A stretch of DNA of 64,000 bases from Bacteroidales bacterium (GCA_017443465.1 JAFRXO010000033.1:1-64000); one strand, 5' to 3'. Numbered from the stretch's first letter, positions 34,339-42,342 are shown. Notes: generated by a model not told the origin, from the letters alone. Numbers and translations: made by a program.

Positions 34339-36261
34339 ATGAGACGGAAATATGCATTGTGCGCCATTGCGGCGGTGTTTTTATGTGTGTTCGTGCCTGA
34401 TGGCACGGTGTGGGGGCAGGAACTCAGGGATTCCGTTGAGACAACAACTGTTACGGGCACCCGGCTGGCGATGTCCCTTAACCGGAGCGCCAGGATAGTG
34501 ACTGTACTGGACAGCCTCTACATCTCCAATTCTCCGTCGGACAACGTCAATGATCTGTTGAAATATGCCGTCGGAGTGGATGTGAGACAGAGGGGAGCGA
34601 TGGGAATGCAGACGGACATAAGTGTCCGCGGCGGTACCTTCGACCAGATAGCTATCCTACTGAACGGGGTTAACATAAGTGATCCGCAGACGGGACACAA
34701 TGCGGTGGACTTTCCTGTCAGCCTTTCGGATATAGACCATATAGAAGTCCTGGAGGGGCCTTCCTCCCGCGTTTACGGGACTTCTTCCCTCGTAGGAGCC
34801 ATCAATATAGTCACCCGTTCATCCGCATCCAATGAGGCTCTGGTGCAGCTGGAGGCCGGTGGAATGGGGACTGTCTCCGCAAATGCATCGGCAATTTTCG
34901 GGACCGGCCCGTTCAGCCATCATGTCTCGGCCGGGGGACAGCGTTCCGACGGCTTCAGCCGCTCATCCGGCGGGACTCTAAACAACGACTTCCGGAGCGG
35001 GAAGGCATATTATCGCCTTAAGGGTGATTTCAGCCGCAGGGATCTCGACCTGCAGGCCGGAATGAGTCTCAGGGACTTCGGATCCAGTACATTCTATTCG
35101 GCGAAGTTCGATGACCAGTTCGAACACACTGCCAAGACTTTCCTGTCTTTAAGCAGCACAGGTAAGGGCTTCTGGCACCTTAAGCCATCTTTTTACTGGA
35201 ATTACGGTGCAGACCGTTTTGAACTGATCCGCGGGGCGCCGGACAAGTATCCTTTCAACTATCACAGGACGAATGTCCTGGGGCTCGGGCTTTCGGGTAA
35301 CGTTGAAACTTCTCTCGGACGAACTGTTTTCGGCGGTGAAATCCGCCGTGAGGGAATCCGGAGCACGAATCTTGGCGAACCCCTCGAGGCGCCGCATGGA
35401 AAATATGTTGTCGGACTTGACAGGTACAGCTACAGCCTGTTCCTGGAGCACAATGTCATCCTCAGCCGTTTCACCGCTTCTGCGGGACTGCTGGCTTTCC
35501 GCAGCAACCTGGGGGATGAACCCATGCGCCTGTATCCCGGGGTGGATGCCAGCTGGAGGTTTGCCGGCAGTTGGAAACTCTACGCTTCAGTAAACAGTTC
35601 TTTCCGCACCCCGACCTTTACCGACCTTTACTACTCCGTAGGCGGGCACAAGGCCGACAAGAACCTGAAGGCCGAAAAGATGGTTTCATATGAGGCCGGG
35701 GTCAAGTACCTTGCCAATGGTTTTTCTGCAGTGCTGAGCGCATATTATCACCGCGGGCACGACATGATCGACTGGATAAAGGACCTGTCGGCAGGGGAGG
35801 ATGCCCCCTGGACATCGGTAAACCACACAGTCCTGTCCACTTTCGGCCAAGAGATCTCCCTGAGATGGGACTTTCCGCGTCTTCTTGGTAGGAAAGACTT
35901 CTTTATCAGTAAGTTGGATGCCGCCTACAGTCACATCTCCCAGTCAAAGGAACTGGAGGAAAACCTGCTTTCCATGTATGCCATGGAATATCTGAGGCAC
36001 AAGGTGGTTGTACAGGCTGATTTCCGGCTTGCGAAAAGCCTGGCACTCAATCTTTCCTATCGTTTCCAGGACCGTGCGAGCACGGATTCATCCCTGAAGC
36101 CCTATTCCCTGGTAGATGCCAGGGTGGAATGGGAGCGCGGGAAGTATTCCCTCTACCTGAAAGCGAATAACCTCCTTGATGCCGAATATCTGGATTTCGG
36201 CGCGGTCAGGCAGCCAGGCATATGGCTTCTTGCCGGACTGAGGGTCAACCTGAGCCTGTAA
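34339..36261 (+). CDS. TonB-dependent outer-membrane receptor (BtuB-like)
   Basis: A 640-residue receptor with a signal peptide (to about VWGQ), a TonB-box-like ETTTVTGTR, a plug domain (LLKYAVGVDVRQRG, ISVRGGTFDQIAILLNGVNISDPQTGH, VLEGPSSRVYGTSSLVGAINIVTR) and a 22-strand barrel ending YLDFGAVRQPGIWLLAGLRVNLSL. The size and the lack of an N-terminal CarboxypepD-reg domain separate it from SusC proteins. Relatives import cobalamin, haem or siderophores; no ligand gene is beside it. It ends six bases before the convergent S46 peptidase. Confidence 0.88.
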   Translation: MRRKYALCAIAAVFLCVFVPDGTVWGQELRDSVETTTVTGTRLAMSLNRSARIVTVLDSLYISNSPSDNVNDLLKYAVGVDVRQRGAMGMQTDISVRGGTFDQIAILLNGVNISDPQTGHNAVDFPVSLSDIDHIEVLEGPSSRVYGTSSLVGAINIVTRSSASNEALVQLEAGGMGTVSANASAIFGTGPFSHHVSAGGQRSDGFSRSSGGTLNNDFRSGKAYYRLKGDFSRRDLDLQAGMSLRDFGSSTFYSAKFDDQFEHTAKTFLSLSSTGKGFWHLKPSFYWNYGADRFELIRGAPDKYPFNYHRTNVLGLGLSGNVETSLGRTVFGGEIRREGIRSTNLGEPLEAPHGKYVVGLDRYSYSLFLEHNVILSRFTASAGLLAFRSNLGDEPMRLYPGVDASWRFAGSWKLYASVNSSFRTPTFTDLYYSVGGHKADKNLKAEKMVSYEAGVKYLANGFSAVLSAYYHRGHDMIDWIKDLSAGEDAPWTSVNHTVLSTFGQEISLRWDFPRLLGRKDFFISKLDAAYSHISQSKELEENLLSMYAMEYLRHKVVVQADFRLAKSLALNLSYRFQDRASTDSSLKPYSLVDARVEWERGKYSLYLKANNLLDAEYLDFGAVRQPGIWLLAGLRVNLSL

Positions 36262-36267
36262 TCCTTT

Positions 36268-38334
36268 TTAGTTGAAGTCCATCTCGTCGAACAGGTAGGA
36301 GGCATGTCCTATATGTTCGATGATGAACAGGAGGTAGCGTATGTCCAGTGAGATGTTCCTGCAGAATGCAGGGTCAAATACTATGTCACTCATCGTACCT
36401 TCCCACACCCGGTCGAAATTGATTCCTATGAGGTCTCCGTCGGCATTGATCACCGGACTCCCGGAGTTGCCTCCGGAGGTGTGGTTCGTTGCCAGGAAGC
36501 ATACCGGCTGGGCTTCATGTCCTCCTTCTGCGTATATGTCGCGGAGGGCCTGCGGGATGTTGTAGTCGAAGATTTCGGGATCATCCTTTTCAATGATGCC
36601 CTTGAGAGTGGAAACGGGGAAGTATTCGACTCCGTCCGCCGGGCTGTAACCCTGTACATGTCCATATGCGATCCTCAGGGTCAGGTTGGCATCGGGGTAG
36701 AAAGTCTTTTCCGGTTCGAATTCCATCTGCCCCTTCATGTAGTCCCGGTAGGCGAGGTTGATCTGCCTGTTGATGTCCGTAAGTTTGGAGCGGACATCCT
36801 TGCTGAACAGGTCGTTGAAAGCTTCACCGAGCTTGATTGCGGGATCGGAGGAAACTGCATCCAGGTCTGCACTTGTAAGCCCCAGGACTTTTGCCTTGTC
36901 GGTGAAGATGGATTTCCGGAACAGGTCATCCTTCCATGCTTCGATGCTCCCATATGCGGAGATCTGTTCCTTGAAGTATGCCGGTTTGAATTCCTCCGGA
37001 ACCTGCTCGTCGAATTCCCCGAGCATTGCGGTAAAGGTATCTTCATCGATTGGCTGGTAATAGTCCTTGAAGAATGCCTCGGTGGCTTCAGTGAGCGGCT
37101 TCCCGTTTGTCAGGCGTTCCTTCGTCGCTGCTGCGAACTGGAGGATTTCGATGGCCCTTACAGTTTCAGTGTAGTACTCGTTTGCCAGGAAATATGGATT
37201 GCGGATTGCATATAAGGAGTTCAGCCTGTCCACGAGGCCGTCGTAGCGCGTTCCTTTCGCCCATTCCCGGAAACGGGCTTCATATGCTTTCTTGGATTCG
37301 ACTGTGTTCATCCGGATTATCCCTTTGGACTCTCCCTGCCATTTTTTCCACGCATTGGAAACCGAAGCGTACTTGGAGGAATACTGGATCCGTACGGCCT
37401 GGCTCTGCGACATGTATTTCTTCTGGATATCCAGCCGTTTCGTGCGCAGGGCTATCTTCTGAGGGTCAGATACATAGCCTACATAGCTGACATCTTCGGA
37501 AGTGACGTATTCCTTGGTACTTCCCGGGCAGCCATAGACAAAAGTGAAGTCTCCGGGTTTCACTCCTGAACGTGAAATCCTGAATGACTTTTTCGACTGG
37601 TACGGCACATTGTCCTCAGAATAATCGGCAGGCTCATTGTCCTTTCCGGCGTAGATCCTGAAGATTGAGAAATCCCCGGTGTGCCTGGGCCACATCCAGT
37701 TGTCTGTATCTCCTCCGAATTTGCCGATAGACGAAGGAGGGGCGCCTACCAGGCGGACATCCCTGTAGACCTTGAACACGAAGAGGAAGTACTGGTTCCC
37801 GTAGTACAGGGGCTCAACCCTTACCCTCAGGCTTTGCCCTTCTTTACCGACCTCTTCGATCAGGGCTTCGGAGTTTTTCTTGACGATCTCTTCCCGTTTC
37901 TCTTCGCTCATTCCGGGTTTGTATCCCTTCAGGACTGCCTCGGTTACATCTTCCATGCGCTGAAGGATGCTCACTGTCAGGCCCGGATTCGGGAGCTCCT
38001 CATTCCGGGACATAGCCCAGAAACCGTCTTTCAGGTAATCGTGTTCCACGCTGCTGTGCTTCTGGATGTAGCCATAGCCGCAGTGATGGTTCGTCAGTAG
38101 GAGGCCTTCGTCGGATACGATCTCTCCGGTGCATCCGCTTCCGAACAGTACCACTGCATCCTTCAGGGATGCCTGGTTTATGCTGTAAACGTCTTCTGCA
38201 GTCAGCCTGAAGCCGTTCTTCTGCATATCCTCGATGCGCTGCGAAATCAGGGAAGGAAGCCACATCCCTTCGTCCGCGACGAGCTCGTGGAGAGGGAGAA
38301 TCAACAGGGCCAGCAGTATAAGAGTTTTTTTCAT
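36268..38334 (-). CDS. S46-family dipeptidyl-peptidase, DPP11-like
   Basis: A 688-residue secreted serine peptidase (signal MKKTLILLALLILPLHELVA). Catalytic residues: His in TNHHCGYG (about 88), Asp in GGDTDNWMWPRHTGDF, Ser in TSGGNSGSPV (about 628). After it comes GINFDRVWEGTMSDI; the Arg where DPP7 has Gly (FDGNWE) is the residue that gives DPP11 its preference for Asp/Glu at P1, so acidic dipeptide release is predicted. In Porphyromonas this enzyme feeds dipeptides to amino-acid catabolism. It is the last gene of a minus-strand group starting at 40387. Its ATG lies in CATATG. Confidence 0.9.
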   Translation of the reverse strand: MKKTLILLALLILPLHELVADEGMWLPSLISQRIEDMQKNGFRLTAEDVYSINQASLKDAVVLFGSGCTGEIVSDEGLLLTNHHCGYGYIQKHSSVEHDYLKDGFWAMSRNEELPNPGLTVSILQRMEDVTEAVLKGYKPGMSEEKREEIVKKNSEALIEEVGKEGQSLRVRVEPLYYGNQYFLFVFKVYRDVRLVGAPPSSIGKFGGDTDNWMWPRHTGDFSIFRIYAGKDNEPADYSEDNVPYQSKKSFRISRSGVKPGDFTFVYGCPGSTKEYVTSEDVSYVGYVSDPQKIALRTKRLDIQKKYMSQSQAVRIQYSSKYASVSNAWKKWQGESKGIIRMNTVESKKAYEARFREWAKGTRYDGLVDRLNSLYAIRNPYFLANEYYTETVRAIEILQFAAATKERLTNGKPLTEATEAFFKDYYQPIDEDTFTAMLGEFDEQVPEEFKPAYFKEQISAYGSIEAWKDDLFRKSIFTDKAKVLGLTSADLDAVSSDPAIKLGEAFNDLFSKDVRSKLTDINRQINLAYRDYMKGQMEFEPEKTFYPDANLTLRIAYGHVQGYSPADGVEYFPVSTLKGIIEKDDPEIFDYNIPQALRDIYAEGGHEAQPVCFLATNHTSGGNSGSPVINADGDLIGINFDRVWEGTMSDIVFDPAFCRNISLDIRYLLFIIEHIGHASYLFDEMDFN

Positions 38335-38347
38335 ATGATAGATGATT

Positions 38348-38950
38348 TCAGGGTTTTATCGAATAATATTTGTCAATTCCGCCGTAGCCTATTATGATTT
38401 TGTTCTGTTTTGTCTTTTTGATGAAGTTGGCCAGTCTCCGATCAAACTCTTCGGGGCGTTTCCTGGCAGAATCGATATATGCCACGCGGATCCTCCTGTA
38501 GGAATCCGAAAAGGAGTTGTAGTTCTTCCATACGGTTTCATCCTGCTGGAGCGAATCGATTATGTCTTCCGGGAAGACATATGGTTCGTTGATGATGTCT
38601 TTGACCGATTCCCGTATTTTCGGATGTATCATCCCGTGGGCGTCGAGCCATATGAGCCGCTCGATATTCGGCCGTGAATAGGGGCTGCCTTTCCTACGTG
38701 GGGTGAACCGGCGCAGCTGGTGCGTAGCATCCAGGGTTCCGGCTGTGCTGTCAATCCAGCCGAAGCACAGGGCTTCCTCAACCGCATCATTGTAAGAGAC
38801 ACTCTCCTCTCCGGAGACCTTGACAGGGGACACCAGCCATATCTCCTGATCCGATTCAAAATGCGCGGCAAGCCATTCCCTCCATTCCAGGCGGGAGGGA
38901 CAATGGACGATAGTCCGCCCGGAAATTACCTGTTGCCTTTGTCGCTCCAT
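38348..38950 (-). CDS. YdeI/OmpD-associated family protein
   Basis: A 200-residue cytosolic protein of the YdeI/OmpD-associated family: SRLEWREWLAAHFESDQEIWLV, YNDAVEEALCFGWIDSTAG, RRFTPRRKGSPYSRPN. The C-terminal part (YRRIRVAYIDSARKRPEEFDRRL) is the typical helical region. The family's biochemical role is unknown; some members are linked to cationic peptide resistance. It overlaps the zinc-ribbon gene by 25 bases and lies 13 bases before the S46 gene. Confidence 0.87.
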   Translation of the reverse strand: MERQRQQVISGRTIVHCPSRLEWREWLAAHFESDQEIWLVSPVKVSGEESVSYNDAVEEALCFGWIDSTAGTLDATHQLRRFTPRRKGSPYSRPNIERLIWLDAHGMIHPKIRESVKDIINEPYVFPEDIIDSLQQDETVWKNYNSFSDSYRRIRVAYIDSARKRPEEFDRRLANFIKKTKQNKIIIGYGGIDKYYSIKP

Positions 38951-39207
38951 CGTTTGAGATAGGGGAAATACTTCCGCATCTGCTCTTTATACTGCTCTCG
39001 TGTAATCGGCTGGGGGAGGCTCTTGTTGACTTCATCTACGAACTGTGAGCAGTGCTCGATCATTTCGTCCATAGTGCAATCCTGAAGGAACTTCCCGTCC
39101 TTGTAACAATATATGCAGTATTCTTCGTTCTTGCTTTCGTCGGCATTCGTGCCGAGTAGCTCTTCCGTGAGCGGCATGCCGCAGCTCTGGCAAAATTTCT
39201 GTTCCAT
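38926..39207 (-). CDS. Small zinc-ribbon protein
   Basis: A 93-residue protein with a two-pair zinc-binding motif: CQSCGMPL near the N terminus and CIYCYKDG at about 31-38, the pattern of the putative zinc-ribbon family found alone or fused to GNAT-type and transcription-related domains. The second half is helical (MDEMIEHCSQFVDEVNKSL). It is read between the double GNAT gene and the YdeI-like gene. Role unknown. Confidence 0.85.
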   Translation of the reverse strand: MEQKFCQSCGMPLTEELLGTNADESKNEEYCIYCYKDGKFLQDCTMDEMIEHCSQFVDEVNKSLPQPITREQYKEQMRKYFPYLKRWSDKGNR

Positions 39208-39229
39208 ATGAATCAGTAAAATGAGTTAT

Positions 39230-40387
39230 TTACAATTCCAGGCGGAGCACTCTGATGGGGCGGTCCTTGCCCTGGTACTGAGTCTCATCGATAACGGTTT
39301 CGCCGGTAGGGACGAAACCGCATTTTTCCATTACGCGGCCGCTGGCCGGGTTGTCCGTGAAATGGCCGCTTATGAGGGACCTGATGTCCGTGGTTTTGCG
39401 GATATGCTCAATCATAAGCTTGAGAGCTTCCGTGCATATGCCTTGGTTCCAATATGGCTTTGCAACCCAGTAACCGGCAAGGGGCTCACCTTCGCGTGCG
39501 GGCAGTTTGCAATCGCAGGAAGGGCCATAGCCCATTGCTCCAATAGCTTCTCCTGTCTCCTTGAGTTCTATAGCCCATGTGTTGGTGGCGTCGCAGAATA
39601 CCGTCCGGATTATCTCCAGACTTTCTTCGACTGATTTATGCGGAGCCCATCCGGCACGCGGACCGACGTCAGGGTCTGATGCCCATCTGAACAACGTCTC
39701 AGCATCACTGTCCCGCCAGGGGCGTAGGATAATCCGGCTTGATTCCATTACGTTATCGTAGGTCAGTTGTCCCGGGAGGCGCAGTTTTTCCTTTGTAGGG
39801 AAAGAGGCTTCGTAAATGTTGAATGCTTCCGGATTTTCATCAGCCACAAAATAACCTTTGGGAGGGCAGTAGTATGCTTCGCCTATTCCATTCGACTTAA
39901 GCCATCCTGGGATGAGTTCCTGTGCAAGGAAGAATGGAACTTCCTCATCCTGTGGCATATCGTGATAATGGATGCCGAATTTGCTGGCCAGGTCAAAGCC
40001 AGCATGTTTGTAAAACCCGATATTGCCCTCCATGCACAGGAATCCGACGCCGTTCTCGCGGGCTTTTCCCAATGCATGTCTCAGCAACTTGAGCCCGTAT
40101 CCCTTACGCTTGTAGTCAGGGTGGATGCTGATGGGACCGAAAGTCCATGATGGTTTCCTGGAGCCGTCATTCAATACCAATTCAGCCTTGGAGAACATTA
40201 CATGGCCGATTAAGCGGCCATCTTCCTCCATTACGAAATCCAGATCAGGAATGAAATCCGGATTGTCCCTGTAGCAATGAAGTACGTAGTGTTCCGTGCA
40301 TCCGGGTCGGTACACATTCCAGAACGCAACGCGGGTAAGTTCCTCAACCGCACGGTAATCCTCGGGCTTTTCAAGTCTTATTGTCAT
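39230..40387 (-). CDS. Double GNAT-domain N-acetyltransferase
   Basis: A 385-residue protein built from two acetyltransferase domains. Domain 1 (about 1-175) shows the acetyl-CoA loop IHPDYKRKGYGLKLLRHAL and FYKHAGF. Domain 2 (about 215-385) is RimJ/RimL-like: RIILRPWRDSDAETLFRWASD, YWVAKPYWNQGICTEAL and SGRVMEKCGF. Both appear complete. GNAT enzymes acetylate amino groups of proteins or small molecules such as antibiotics; the substrate is not predictable. The fusion suggests the genes were once adjacent. It is the first gene of the group with zinc-ribbon, YdeI and S46 genes. Confidence 0.87.
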   Translation of the reverse strand: MTIRLEKPEDYRAVEELTRVAFWNVYRPGCTEHYVLHCYRDNPDFIPDLDFVMEEDGRLIGHVMFSKAELVLNDGSRKPSWTFGPISIHPDYKRKGYGLKLLRHALGKARENGVGFLCMEGNIGFYKHAGFDLASKFGIHYHDMPQDEEVPFFLAQELIPGWLKSNGIGEAYYCPPKGYFVADENPEAFNIYEASFPTKEKLRLPGQLTYDNVMESSRIILRPWRDSDAETLFRWASDPDVGPRAGWAPHKSVEESLEIIRTVFCDATNTWAIELKETGEAIGAMGYGPSCDCKLPAREGEPLAGYWVAKPYWNQGICTEALKLMIEHIRKTTDIRSLISGHFTDNPASGRVMEKCGFVPTGETVIDETQYQGKDRPIRVLRLEL

Positions 40388-40392
40388 AACTT

Positions 40393-40400
40393 CAAAGGTA
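40393..40400 (-). promoter_or_regulatory. -7 promoter element of the double GNAT operon
   Basis: On the minus strand TACCTTTG ends 5 bases before the ATG at 40387, again implying a leaderless transcript. Confidence 0.5.
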
Positions 40401-40440
40401 AGCCCTTATTGCCATTCCTGCAAGTCCTCGGCTGCATTTT

Positions 40441-40614
40441 ATGGTTAAATACATATGTGCGACATCGTTTAAAGGATTGTGGACTCGTATTTTCATCCTG
40501 AGCGGTACTAACTTTAGTGAAATGACGAGCGAAATGATTACTAGGATTGAAAGGTTATTGAGCAAGAGATTCCGTAAGGATCTCGGCTTTTCGGTGATCA
40601 TTGGAGAAGTGTAA
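40441..40614 (+). CDS. Small hypothetical ORF in the AT-rich region
   Basis: An open frame of 57 codons (MVKYICATSFKGLWTRIFIL..., ending RKDLGFSVIIGEV) in a region that otherwise has no gene. It has no ribosome binding site and no recognisable domain. The helical-looking block EMITRIERLLSKRFRKDLGF could be real or a remnant of a longer gene. Codon use is AT-rich compared with neighbours. I list it only because nothing else explains 40441-40614; it may be chance. Confidence 0.3.
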   Translation: MVKYICATSFKGLWTRIFILSGTNFSEMTSEMITRIERLLSKRFRKDLGFSVIIGEV

Positions 40615-40767
40615 ATAAATGGTTTCTTTTGAAGTTGGTTATCGTTTCACTTCTAAGTAGTTTTTACTGCATTGATATTAATAGAGAAAAAGAAATCGTG
40701 TGGTAGCAACTTATTAGTGTAAGAAATGCATACGTTTGATTATAAAGATTATCGGGGATTGTTTCTC

Positions 40768-40798
40768 TTGATAATCCCAAAAAATAGTCCTACATTTG
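40768..40798 (+). promoter_or_regulatory. Promoter of the structured leader and zinc-ribbon gene
   Basis: TTG (40768-40770), a 20-base spacer and TACATTTG (40791-40798) form a good Bacteroidota promoter. Transcription would start near 40803-40805 and run through the hairpin-rich stretch to the gene at 41082. Confidence 0.65.
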
Positions 40799-40800
40799 TG

Positions 40801-41062
40801 ATGCCTGGCAACAGGTGTACATATTAGCGAAAGTGTTTTTCGTGTCCTTTGTGGGAAATTCGCAGTTTCAACGACAGAGGGATTACGATGACGCTATCCG
40901 CTCGTGCATTGATTATGATGTTCGCTTGGGTTCTCCAAGCAACACTCCATATCAAGCCGAGTGTGGAGTGTTATCAGTAGTTTATTTCTGTCAAGGCCCT
41001 GCGAAGCCCCCCACAAAATAAGCGAAAGTAGGCTCCACACTTTTGCGTTTATGAAAAGGAGG
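40801..41062 (+). ncRNA. Candidate structured RNA (leader of the zinc-ribbon gene)
   Basis: The stretch after the promoter contains five clear hairpins: 40801-40818 with a GCAA tetraloop (CCTG/CAGG core), 40828-40842 (CGAAA/TTTCG), 40924-40940 (GCTTGG/CCAAGC), 40941-40972 (AACACTCC/GGAGTGTT), and 41018-41052 (12 pairs, one 2-nt bulge, 9-nt loop). AGTGTGGAG (40960-40968) can instead pair with CTCCACACT (41033-41041), as a pseudoknot or switch. The nonamer AGCGAAAGT occurs twice (40826-40834, 41021-41029). AAGGAGG follows at 41056-41062, 19 bases before the GTG of the gene. A 68-codon frame also crosses the stretch but the base pairing is the stronger signal. Ligand and function are unknown. 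Confidence 0.5.
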
Positions 41063-41081
41063 CTACAAATAAGAGTAGGTT

Positions 41082-41438
41082 GTGTTCTGCCAGCATTGCG
41101 GGAAAGAGATTCATGATGACGCTGTGATATGCATTCACTGCGGTTGTCTTGTTAAGCCTGCACGTCACTCTAATGCTTCCCTTCCTGAAAGAATACCGCA
41201 CCCCAAAGAGAATGCAGCATTAGCATATAGTATAGTTGGTTTTATTCTATGCTGGATTCCAATTATCGGCTTCATTATTCCTTTAATCGGGTTGAAGCTC
41301 GTGAGGACGATTTCTGATGACGTCGGTCTAGTGAATGAACCAGACAGTTTGCAAGCGAGCCGAATCTTTGCAATGATAGGGATTGTTGGAGGCGTAATCT
41401 GTACACTTACTATATTGGCTATACTGATAGCGTTTTAA
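41082..41438 (+). CDS. Zinc-ribbon membrane protein
   Basis: A 118-residue protein. The N-terminal zinc ribbon has paired cysteines (CQHCGKEI and CIHCGCLV), followed by a Pro/Ser linker and two hydrophobic segments (IVGFILCWIPIIGFIIPLIGL and MIGIVGGVICTLTILAILIAF) typed as DUF4190-like. It must begin at GTG 41082, because an in-frame stop lies two codons upstream. AAGGAGG is 19 bases away, further than usual. It lies after the structured leader and 25 bases before a related zinc-ribbon/TM2 gene. Function unknown. Confidence 0.72.
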   Translation: MFCQHCGKEIHDDAVICIHCGCLVKPARHSNASLPERIPHPKENAALAYSIVGFILCWIPIIGFIIPLIGLKLVRTISDDVGLVNEPDSLQASRIFAMIGIVGGVICTLTILAILIAF

Positions 41439-41463
41439 GTCTAACATCTAAATAATCATTATC

Positions 41464-41778
41464 ATGAAATTCTGTACAAAATGTGGTGCTGAACTCCACG
41501 ATGAAGCCGTGATTTGCCCTAAATGCGGTTGCGCTGTTTCCCCTGCATCTAATGCGCTTGACAACTCTATCAGTGACAAGAATTGGGTGACAACCTTTCT
41601 GCTTTGCTTCTTCCTCGGTATCTTAGGAGTGCACCGTTTTTATGTTGGCCGAGTCGGCTCTGGAATAGCAATGATTCTTACGATGGGAGGATTGGGTATT
41701 TGGCTATTTGTTGATTTCATCGTTATCATCTGCGGGAACTTCAAAGATAAGTACGGGAAGGTTATTAAGAATAAGTAA
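41464..41778 (+). CDS. Zinc-ribbon and TM2-domain membrane protein
   Basis: A 104-residue protein: zinc ribbon CTKCGAELHDEAVICPKCGC at the N terminus, a linker, then a TM2 domain (about 38-98; VTTFLLCFFLGILGVHRFYVGRVGSG, read as two overlapping parts, then GGLGIWLFVDFIVIICG). TM2 domains are two short membrane helices joined by a turn with a D/H-RF motif (here HRFY). The function is unknown; such proteins recur in Bacteroidota in small islands. The N terminus resembles that of the preceding protein, so the pair probably arose from a shared cassette. Confidence 0.85.
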   Translation: MKFCTKCGAELHDEAVICPKCGCAVSPASNALDNSISDKNWVTTFLLCFFLGILGVHRFYVGRVGSGIAMILTMGGLGIWLFVDFIVIICGNFKDKYGKVIKNK

Positions 41779-41878
41779 CCTTCACTAATCATTCCACGTA
41801 AAAACGGCAAATCGCCCTTATCGTCATCCTGAAAATTCCGCTGCAAAGTGCCCCACCCTTGTCTTAAAGACGAAATCC

Positions 41879-42287
41879 GGGCCAAGTCTAAAACCCTGTG
41901 TTAAGGAAGGCAATTGAGATGAGCGTGGCTATTGGTCCATCAAATGGGACGATAGCCACGGTGAGGCGGTCGAAGGTAGCAGCTGGAACGTGCTTCGATC
42001 AGCCCATGGGGCCGGTTAAGCCGATTTGGAGACGGCAGGTTCCCGGCAGGCCGAGCGGAGAGGGCGTCTCGCGACGGCGAGTGTCTGAGGAACGTTATAC
42101 GCCGTCAGGCGGATAAAAGTTCCGAGTTAGCCGTCGAGCCGGCGGAGCGAAGTGCCTGCCCTGACGGCGACGCATGAGGCGCAGCCGGTCCCAGGGCCAT
42201 TCCACTGGGCAGAAAAAACGGTCTCGTGCCGTGAGCACTGGCAAAAAGTCTCTCCCGAAATTTAACACAGGGTTTTGGACTTGGTCC
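41879..42287. repeat. 409-bp GC-rich non-coding element bounded by a 26-bp inverted repeat
   Basis: Left end 41879-41904 and right end 42262-42287 are inverted copies of each other with two differences in 26 bases (both transitions, still G-U pairable); the shared core is AAAACCCTGTGTTAA. The interior has no gene but dense base pairing: 41924-41932 with 41952-41960 (CGTGGCTAT/ATAGCCACG), 41970-41975 with 41993-41998 (TCGAAG/CTTCGA), 42100-42109 with 42160-42169 (CGCCGTCAGG/CCTGACGGCG). The inside is much richer in G and C than the flanks. It is either a MITE-like mobile element without a transposase, or a structured RNA closed by a long terminal helix. No clear target duplication is seen. Confidence 0.6.
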
Positions 42288-42309
42288 AAAATCGTGCTTG
42301 GTTATTACC

Positions 42310-42340
42310 AAAAAAGACAGCCTCTTTCGAAGCTGTCTTT
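42310..42340 (-). terminator. Intrinsic terminator of tRNA-Leu
   Basis: On the minus strand AAAGACAGC pairs with GCTGTCTTT (42332-42340 with 42313-42321), followed by six T residues. It lies 3 bases past the tRNA 3' end. Confidence 0.88.
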
Positions 42341-42342
42341 CG

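Noticed and set aside
40815..41021. 68-codon frame starting GTG in the leader of the zinc-ribbon gene
   Set aside because: It has no domain, no ribosome binding site and starts almost at the transcription start; dense base pairing explains the sequence better. It is kept as an alternative in the RNA finding.
41879..42287. RNase P RNA, tmRNA or a group II intron inside the inverted-repeat element
   Set aside because: I looked for the conserved cores of these RNAs (P4 strands, tRNA-like ends with tag frame, domain V hairpin) and did not see them.
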